This document shows, in pieces, positions 15,851-25,500 of a stretch of 45,360 nt of DNA (positions within the stretch are counted from its first letter, which is position 1; every line of letters starts with the position of its first letter). Source of the stretch: Endozoicomonas sp. (GTDB taxonomy: Bacteria; Pseudomonadota; Gammaproteobacteria; Pseudomonadales; Endozoicomonadaceae); assembly GCA_024509075.1 (NCBI GenBank), contig JAKROC010000005.1:1-45360 (forward strand). Direction: 5' to 3'. Made by a program: the position numbers and the translations under genes. The notes under the pieces were generated by a model. That model was not told where the DNA came from. It saw only the letters and a list, made by a program, of their open reading frames with translations, and ran no database searches.

Positions 15851-16417
15851 ATGATATCATCGACGACACAAACCCAACCCTGTGGCACCCATCAGTTACC
15901 TAATGCCGGTCATAACACATCAATCACCAACCATCAAGGATCAGCTGGTAGCCGTTCTGTTTCAGTTGAATCCAACACCACTGGAACTGTCAGGCACCAT
16001 ACAAATTCCGGTTCTGGCACTGGGAGTTATGTCCGCACCGCCGTAACATTTGTGGCCTCAACTGCGTTTGCTGTGTTGAACAATGTCTCAACCGCAGTTG
16101 GTCAGAATATCTCTGCTTTTAACGGGACGGCTGCCTTTCCAATGAATAACGGAACAAACGCCTTTCCAATAAATAATGGAACAACCGCTGCTCCAACAAA
16201 GGACTGTGGGAACCCTCTCCATGAGGATATTCTCTTTGGTACCTCGGCCGTGATCGTTGGTTCTGTGGTGCTTGCCGCAATAGTCTGTGGGGTAAAAAAC
16301 TATATGAAAGGACCATTGCCAAAGACTGATCAGGAAAGTTCAGGCGGCGCTGCTGGTCCGCAGGCAGCCAGAAGTGATGAAGCCCTTGCCGCCCAGCCAG
16401 AGAAGTCCATGGTTTAA
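15851..16417 (+). CDS. Small two-helix membrane protein with NGT repeats, hypothetical
   Basis: From the ATG at 15851 (AAGGGA about 10 bases upstream) the product is 188 residues; the frame is open from a GTG at 15764. The Ser/Thr/Asn-rich N-terminal 60 residues are followed by a hydrophobic segment at about 62-82 (RTAVTFVASTAFAVLNNVST) and three 9-residue repeats beginning NGT at residues 91-117. A strong transmembrane helix follows at about 127-148 (ILFGTSAVIVGSVVLAAIVC), then an acidic Gly/Ala-rich tail. Composition is low-complexity and unlike the neighbouring housekeeping genes. The layout recalls secreted or membrane-inserted effectors, but no family is recognised and function is unknown. 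It converges on the adhesin gene. Confidence 0.6.
   Translation: MISSTTQTQPCGTHQLPNAGHNTSITNHQGSAGSRSVSVESNTTGTVRHHTNSGSGTGSYVRTAVTFVASTAFAVLNNVSTAVGQNISAFNGTAAFPMNNGTNAFPINNGTTAAPTKDCGNPLHEDILFGTSAVIVGSVVLAAIVCGVKNYMKGPLPKTDQESSGGAAGPQAARSDEALAAQPEKSMV
16121..16201 (+). repeat. Three 27-bp tandem repeats inside the membrane-protein gene
   Basis: Three units begin AACGGGACGG, AACGGAACAA and AATGGAACAA. They encode NGTAAFPMN, NGTNAFPIN and NGTTAAPTK. The 27-base period keeps frame, so copy number could vary without breaking the gene. Confidence 0.8.
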
Positions 16418-16479
16418 GGATCAGAGCGTTGCCGGGAGGGGGTGGTCGCAAAAGGCCCTGAAAAGAAGGGAACCACAAA

Positions 16480-16527
16480 GGCACAAAGTACACAAAGGAA
16501 AAGCTTTTCCTGGTGCTCTTTGTGACC
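16480..16527. terminator. Long hairpin between convergent genes, probable bidirectional terminator
   Basis: A perfect 14-base palindrome GGAAAAGCTTTTCC (16497-16510) is the centre of an imperfect inverted repeat with arms of about 24 bases (16480-16503 and 16504-16527). It lies between the stop codons of the 188-residue membrane protein and the adhesin. The left arm has the phased words CACAAAGGCACAAAGTACACAAAG. The central palindrome leaves no unpaired loop beyond a few central bases, and no clean T tract follows, so its role as terminator rests mainly on position. Confidence 0.45.
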
Positions 16528-16563
16528 CAGGGCTTTTGTGCTTTTTGCAACACCAGTGCGCTA

Positions 16564-19500
16564 TCAGGGGGTGAATCCAGTGACCAGGTAGTTCTGCTCT
16601 ATCTGTTGTTTCAGCGCCTCTTCAGACGTGTTGCCCTGAAGCCAGTCAACTCCAGTCAGTTCGATGGTGTTGGTCCACTCGCCAGCCCTGGCACTGGCCA
16701 TGTTGAGACAGGTGTCGTTGTTGCTGTTCGTCAGTTGCATATAGCTGTATGGTTCAGTTTCAGCCTCCTTTGGCAGATAGCCAGAGATATCAATCACATC
16801 TTCGTTCAGTCCAAAGCCTGTGACCTGATCCAGATAGGGATTGTCTGGGGTACCTGCATCATCACTTAACCAGTACAACGTGTCTTTGGCATGGCTGTTG
16901 CTGTCAAGAATTAACTGGTTATTGCCTGGCCCTCCCTGAATTTCACTGCCTTCACTGCTGGCAAAAATCTTATCGTTACCGCCGCCACCATAAACAATGC
17001 CTCTGCCGGTTAATTCTGATTTTGGGGGTGCATGCAGAATATCCGCACCTTCATGACCGTATTGATTGGAGACAACCAGGTTGCCGCTGCCCACTAATTC
17101 ACTCAGGTATTCAGCCGCGGTCATAGCGGAGCTTTCGGGCAGCAGTACACCCATGGGAACCGCATCAAGAGAGATTGTTTGCGAACCGGCAACAATCTGA
17201 GTATTGCCATTCACCTCGGAAATCAGCAGCTGTTCTGCCAGTGCGCTGCTGTTCCAGATGGAAGTAAGAGCCAGTAAGTTGCTCAGATCGATATGATCAA
17301 CACCCGGTTCATAATCGTTAATTATCGCACTTCCATGGTCGTTTGAGTTGAACGCATAGGTATTCTGATGATTCTGTTCGGTGGAAAGGTAAGCACCGCC
17401 CCATACCTGATCATTACCGGAGCCAGGATAAATAGTCGTATGGCCTTCACCGGCGGCAATCAGATCATTACCGCTGCTACCGGTGATTATCTGCGCACTG
17501 CCATTGGCAATAATGATGTTGTCATCTGCTGCCCCGATAATCGGCTGATTATCTGCCAGAATAACGACGCTCACAGGAACAGCACTACTGGTTTGGCGAT
17601 CGCCACCACCAACATCCGATACGGCCTGAATAGTCAGGTTGTAGTTCGCAACCTGACTGTCCAGCAGATAAAGGTCTGCCAGCTGGTCGCTGGTGAGTGC
17701 CCATGAGCCTGAAGCCAATTTCTGCCCCACCGGATTTAGTTGACCATCGACCAGTCTTGCATGGGTCGGGAGACCGCTGACTTCAACAAACAGCTCAGTG
17801 CCAACGGGCGTCTCAACCGTTGCTGCCGGGTTAATGACACTGGCTTTGATAAACAGCGGAATGGCCGTGTTGATATTGCTGAACAGATGATCACCTGTGA
17901 CTTCCAGGGTGGGCGGGTCGCTTTTTGGCACAATGGTAAAGTTGCTGTTCAATGTAACGTCAGGTCCGTAGGACGTGGTCATGCCAGCAGCGCTATCGAC
18001 AGACTGAATGGTCACCGTTACTGCCACAGTTCCATAACCATCGCCCGTATTAAAGTCGATCTGCTGCAACTGTGTGTTGTCTGTTGTCACGGAGGCTGTA
18101 TAGCTTGTGCCTGACTGGGCGAAACTGACTGCATTGCTATCGGGAATTTGCAGTGTTGGTTGTACCGATCCGGCATCCGGCGGAAAAAGTGTGCCACTAC
18201 TGTCGGAGATGGTCATGGTGACTTTGATGCCTTCGGGTAAATCAACTTTATCGGACGATGTATCTGTGGATCGTGCGTTTAATAACAGGGGAATTACCGA
18301 GTTTTCATTGCCACTGTAACTGTCGGACAGTTGATCGACGGTTATCGCATCACCGACCGGTTGGATGCTGATAGAGAAAGGCACACTGTCAGTACAGACT
18401 TCTGTCAGTGAAATTTCATGGCTGAATGCATTCAACTTCAGATTGATGGTGCCACTGAAATCTTTTGGTGGTTGAAAATTGAGAGTTTGAATGGCTCCGG
18501 TGTCACTGATCAATGAGGCCGGTATCTGCCACTGCTCATTGCCATTGTGGGGCAGGGGTTGACCAGCAGCGTCAGTGATAACGGCGCCATCGGGCACTTG
18601 TGATAAAGTGACCGACATGGTTTCACTGCCATCGTTATCATTTAACAGAGCAGAGAGGCCGGTTAAGGGGATGATATTATCTTCCAGACCTGCTTGATCC
18701 GGTGCAACCACGGTGGCGCAATTGTTAATCGGCGTGACGATAAGGTTGATACTCTTGGTGAAGGTTTTGGTAGCGGTTTTGCCGGTACCCGGTGCCGTAT
18801 CTACCACGGTGACATCAAACGACATCGGGTATGTGCCTTCATCCAGCCCTTGTTCAGGAATAAAGCTGAAGCTGGCAATGCGCTGCTCAAATTCCTGCTC
18901 GGTTTCTCCCGGGGCAACCGTTGCCGTACTGTCTGTTAGCCCGTTACCCTTGAGCAGGATATTGTCTGGCGGTGTAAAGACGATCTTTTGCAGTGTCTCA
19001 GAGCCGTTGATGTCGGTAGGCTCAATATGCAGATTCATCAGGGAAGATTGATTACTCACTTTCCACTCGGGTGCTGATGCTGGCGGATTCGTCCAGACTT
19101 TCAGGTCATGCTGTGAATCCTGAGGTGACTCACCCGGGGAGTTTTCCACGACTGGTGCAACATCAAAGGCTATTGTGAAAGTTGTAGAGCTATTGATATC
19201 TGACTGGTTATTCAGTTTTAAAATCTGGTAGGGGATTTGAACAGAACCTGAAAAATCTCTGGGTGGTGTGAATGAAACCGATGCCAGGTCCTCGGGGCTC
19301 ACCAGGTAACTGATAATATCGCCATCATCGCCCCAATAACTGGATGTGTAACCAGACATCTTCCAGCCATTCATATCGCTGACAAGAAACTGGAACATGG
19401 TTTGTTCATCGGCAGCGGTTTTAGCCAGGCTTAAATCAATACAGTCGGGAGGTATGGTTATCGTGTCATCTTCAAGGCCACTGACCGGGTCAGGGCAGCA

Positions 19501-22500
19501 GACAACATTCTGCGGGGATTCAGGATCTGTGGTAATACCATTGTCGTCTTCTACCGTCACTGACATACGGGCAAATCGTGCTTCCTGGTCGCCAATGTCC
19601 TCGACAATGCCTTTTATCTGAATGAAATAACTGCCACTGCGGGTAAAGTGCACAGAAACACCTGATAACCCGCCGCTCTGAACCAGCCAGCTTTTATCAT
19701 CAAAAAATAGTTGCTGATTGCCTGATGTTTTCAGGTTCCAGCCACTGGTGACCATTTCGTCTGTCGCCTGATCAAAAACATTGACTTCGTACTGAGGAAC
19801 TTTGTTGTCCATCAGGCTTTCACTGCCGTCATCATCGGTGGACTCCAACTGCAGATCAGCGAGCGGAAAATCGTTGCCGGTCAATGGTTCCGGATTGCCG
19901 ATAGTGACCTGGGTGTTTTCATTTGGGTTGGTGCCTGATTGGCCACCATCCACTTCACCGGACCAGTTGATAGTGCTGTTGATGGTGATGATACTGTCGG
20001 TCGTCAGGCCATTCTGTGTGTCCTGAATATTTATATTGAAGGTGAAATCGGTCGTATGACTGTCAGGGGTAGGATAGTTATTGTTGATCGTGCCATCGTC
20101 ATTCACTGGCACAATAATAATGGTTTTATTGGCCAGGGCGGTTTTCATGGCCTCTGAACCACCGAGTAGTGTAGCCAGTGAGCCGCTAACACTGTCCATC
20201 AATTTACCGTTGACCAACACGGCAAAATCTTTGGGCAATTGTATAGCCGTGATATCGGTAATGGCTTCACTGCCATCCATATCTTTCAACCGAATACCTT
20301 TAAACGACAGAGGTGCTCCACCCGATTCAAACTGACCTGCGCTGTTGATGGTGACTTCTTTACCGGAAATGTCATCGCTGGCCTGATTTGCTGTATCCAC
20401 CACTGGCTGAAAAACAGCATTCAAGTGATAAGTAAACGTCTGACTGGCACCATCCGCTTCGGTCACCAGAATATTCAGGGTCAGTGTTGTCTGGCCGGCA
20501 AAGTCCTTAGGTGCTGTCAGAGAATAAGTCCCGTCGGCAATAGCCTGAGGTGTCACCTGATATACCGGCTTGCCATTGACCACGTTGGCAATAGGTGGCG
20601 ATTTTCCCTTGCTGTCTTGCAGTTTAAAGGCGGAATCGTCAAGGGAAATGACCGTGTTCAGGGTTTCAGAACCATCAATATCACCGGAGGCAATGGTAAA
20701 TTTAAGCGGGAGTGGCGCGTCTTCATAGCCATGCCCAATCAGCGTGTGTAGTGCACTATCGTCCACTACCCAGTCATTACTGCCGGTGATTACCGGCTCA
20801 TCAGGGACACCGGTAAGATTGATTTGTATAAAACAGGCATCAGAAATTGCTTCAGCCATGTTTGCTGGCGGATCAATACCATCTTGGGAGGACTCCCGGC
20901 TGATGGCATTGATTTGCAGCTTCAGTGTCGGGAAGTTGGCAGAGCTGCGATCCTCACTCGGTTGATAATACAGGTTACTGATGCTGTCACCCGCTACTTC
21001 AAAGTAACCGTCGCTAAGGCTGACTTCTGTGTAGTTATCACTGTTTTTTATCCATAAAGAGCCAGGTGATTCACCGGGGTCGCTGAGGAGCGTCGTCACC
21101 CTGAGGAACAGGCTCTCTGAGCCATCGTCGTCGGTCAAAGCGGCTTTGATATGATCCCCGACAGGCAGCTTCTGATCTTCAAGATCATTAAGGAGCACAA
21201 GGTTTGATTGGGCGCCAGTGGGGTATACCGATAAGGTAGGTTGATCGGCAATGGGAAAGACATTGACGTAAATGGTCGCCGCAGTATCAGCACTTTCTGT
21301 CGAATAATAGTCTTGCTCAGTAGCAATGGCTTTGACCTCAATTTTGGCCTGACCGGCCCAGTTTTTCTCAGGTATCACAGAGAGTGATGCAAACTCTTGC
21401 GGGGTCAGGATGGTATTGGCAGTGATGACGGTGCCGGCAGAGGTCAGGGTAATTTCTGGTGAGAAACTGGTGATTTGATAGGTGAGCACCTCTGAACCAT
21501 CGGTATCTTTTAGCGATGCCTGTATGGGAATGCCATCAATTACCTGATCTTCGCTGCTGGTAACAGGCTGTATTTCTTCTGGCCATACCGGAGAGTCGGC
21601 AACGCCGAGAATATCGATGACCAGTGGTTTTTTAACTGTCTGGTTCGGGCCGGGGTCTTTGCTGATGGTCGCTGTGAGGTTTAAGGTGATCTGGTGCCCG
21701 TCATAGGTGAAATTGGAGCTGTCTGCTGCGGGCAGATAACCCAGGTTATTGGCGGTAAAAATCGTATTACCCTCATCCTCAGAGTGGCTCATCGCTTCCA
21801 TGGGAATGGACACTTGCCCACCATTAGCCACGGGCAGTGGCTGCCTATTATACGTCAGTTGTCCATTTTGTAAGTCACTGCTATTGATAAACAGGCTGCT
21901 GATGGTTTCATGCCGGTCGTCATCACCGAGGTTAAGGGCAAATTGGACGGGGATTGGCGTTAAAGTATCTTCGAGTCCCTCGGCTTTTTTAATATTTTGA
22001 AAAATGGCAGGCTGATCTTTGATGGTTATTTCAAAAGGTGCTGTACTGATATCACAGTCACCATCCGTGATGGTGGCTGACATCTTTACTGTGAAGTTCT
22101 GACCACCACTGTGGTTTATATGAGGAGCAGTTTGCAGTTGCCACTCACCATTGCTTTTAACGGTTAATTTGCCCGCCTCAGTATTAATCTTTGCATTCTC
22201 TGTTGTCTGCGTTGGGAGGTAGCCTGCTTTATCATTCACCTTGTTACACACTGTATTCCCTGTTGTCGTGGTTGGGTACACAGTGTCGTCGTAAATGATC
22301 GCACTCAGAAAAGCATTGTCGGCATCTGCGCCCAGCGTATCATTAGCCAGCAGGCTTCTGTTTTCGCTGAATTTGATATTTTTTCCTTCGGTCACAATAG
22401 GTTTGCCATTGGGATTGAAATAGTCTCCGTTGGCCTTTGGCACGGTATCAATCACCGTATAGCCCAATGACATTGGATTACCGTTCATGCTCTTGTCACT

Positions 22501-25500
22501 GTCGCTTAAGAGCACCGGAACTTTGAAGGTCACACTGCCCTGAGACGCACTGAAATAGTTGGGCGGGTGGTCCAAATTATCGAGCTGTTGCAACCGAACG
22601 GTTGCCTGCGACGGCTGGACATCGTTGATGGAAAAACGCAATACAGGCAAGTTATCATTTGCCCGGCTGATGGTCAGCACTGACTGATCTGCACCAGACA
22701 GGGTGTAACCTGTTAATTCATTACCATCGGAGCTGAATTCAGAAAACTCTTCTTCGATGGCCTGAAGATCAAATACCGGTATCGGGCGGTCCGAGCCGGG
22801 GGCGAAATGAATGGTGCCTTCAACAGTAGTAGCAGTGCCCGTATTGATATCGGTCGTCGCTGTTGGTTGATCAACATTGCCCGGGTTTGGAACAGCACCA
22901 TCGTCAAGGGAAAGAGTTAGTACTGCGTTAACGGTAGAACCGTCAGCATCCAAAGCCTGTACGATATAGCTGACCGTTTTTGTCGGCACATGGTCGTTAG
23001 TTGTGTTGATATGGTCAATAAAGGCATTCCAGTCAACAGTTAAACAGGCATGAACACTCTCTCCGGAATCAACTGTAATAGTCGAACCATCTGGTTGTAA
23101 TGTGCTGATGGTGAATATATGTGTTGATTTAGTGTCATTATCCATACTCCAGGCTTCCCAGGTTGCATTGGGATTACCGTATGGACCGGTCGGAAAGAAT
23201 TGTATGGGCAGCCCATCAGCGGTTAAAACGTTGTCATCGTCATCAATGGCGTAGCCATCGCTGTTGGCATTTGGCTTTATGAAATAGACATGGGTGACCG
23301 CATCGGTATCAGCATTGATCAGCATACCGACCTGTTCCGAAACCTCAGACCCTTGAAATAAAGGCTCTGTCAGGCTGAGTTCGTCAACATCCAACGACAA
23401 TGAAAGTGTATTTTTATCTGTTATGCTGACCAGAATTTGATCTTCGGTGATATCGCCATCTGAATCAGTGACCAAGACCTGCATGGACAGTGGCCAGGTG
23501 CCTTTATTCTGATTCATGGCCTGATACAAAGTAGCTGTGTAACTGAGAGAGGTTTTGGTGGATTGATGAGGTAAGTTGTTCAGCTCCATGGTTAATATCG
23601 GACTGATTTCATTACCTGCGGTATAGAGACTCAAGGCTCGCCCGTTAATGCCAACCTCCAGAGGGATATCGTTGGCGAATAGCCCGGTAAGCCCCAGTTG
23701 GTCGTCAGTAAAAGCCCAGCTTTCGGGAACGATCTGATCGGAGTTCGGCACCGCTGTAATCGTACCGCTGTCACTGACCGGCAAATTCTTTTCCACCATA
23801 TTGAGCTTGGTGGGGTTGATCAGAGCAGGCAAAACACCATCAAAAATTTCTGTTAGCGCCAGGCTGTCACTCTTGGCTTGAGAGCCATCGATATCCTGAT
23901 AAGTAAACGGCAGCTTCAATACGATGCATTCATCATCAACGCTTACATGGCTGTTGCCAGTCGTACCGGCTGTATGATCAAGAGGGCGTGCCAGCTCACC
24001 AACCAGTCTGACCGCCAGATTGCTACTGCCGGTATCGACAAAACGCAGGGTCAGGTTCAGAATCTCGGTGGTGATATCATTTTCGGTAACATTACCCCGG
24101 ACCGAATTTCCGTTAACCGTAAAATTAACCGGGCTGCCAAGGGAGGTAACCACGCCATTGAGATCAGCAGGAGTAACGGTGAAGGTGAGGGTTTTTGGAT
24201 CAAGTGGATCAGTGCCATCAGCATACAGTGAGATCGCCGATCCTGCCTTAAATACAGGATAACCCGGGCTCGTCTCCAGATTGGCTTCGGTGAATGACAG
24301 ACTAACCACCTGACCACCAGATGGCGCCTCACCATCTTCAATGGTGACAAAAACTGAGGCTGAAGCTGTGTCTTGACCACTGTCTGCGACGGTGTAATAA
24401 AACTGTAGATTGACCGGATCAGAGTTAATAAGTCCTTTGTTAGCAGAGAATTGATAATCACCATTGGGCTCTACGACAAAAGTACCATAAGGGGTTGGAA
24501 TTCTGGTGCCGGCCGAAAATTTGAAATCCCTGTTTGCAAGATTAGAGACTGGCAACAAGATTGAGGTATTCATCTGCACGCCGGTCACGCACATTGGATC
24601 CAGGCAGTGCTGGTCATTAGCCAGTAGATTCCCTGTGACCGAATCGCCTTCTGTGACTTTAATATAGTCATCAGCCAATGTAATACCACCATCAATCATT
24701 GCCAGTGTTACGGTGTGGCTAGTGGTGTTTATATCCTGGTCACTGGCGTTGATGATAACCGGAATTATGGCAGGCTCTGTTGAGGAGATATCAAGGCTGG
24801 CTTTTTGTAATACATTTAAATTGGCGGTCAGGTTCCCATTACTGTCGATTGCAATGTTTTGCAGGCTGATGGCGATAACCGAAGCACCGTCAACCGTTTT
24901 AAGCGTTATGCTCTGCAAATTGGTATCTGGATACAGGTTGCTCAGGTCAAGGTCAACGCCCAGGCTGGTCAGTGAGAGACCGCTCATGGCCTTATTAATA
25001 GCCGTGGTAGTGGCATCAAGATCAATTTGCAGTTTTTCAGGAATAATCGGATCAGAACCCTTAACTACCTCTATAAATCCATTGTCGGGTATAGGACCCG
25101 GTGGTTGTGGGTCACACTCCTGGTCGATGGTCATGGAATCTGCGGTTGCTGACGAAAAGCTTAATGGCGTACCGTCCACTACGTTAAAAGTGATTGTTGC
25201 GCTGGCACTGTCACCATCGTTATCGGTGACGGTAAAAGTGAAGGTCTCCGACAGCGGTGTATTTGTCGTGTGTACCAGGTCAGATTCAGCCTGGTAGTTC
25301 CAGCTGCCATCGCTGGTGACAAACAGTGTGCCGTAGTTGCCCGTAAACTGGAAATAATCGGCATAGCTACCCGAAGTGACTTTCGTGCTGTCGTCCAGCG
25401 ATCTTCCGTTAACAGATGTCAGCAGACCTCCATCAGCACCGGCCTGTTCCGGTGTGAAAAGCTTACCGTTGTTGTTTTTCCACAGTGCGGTGGTACCTTC

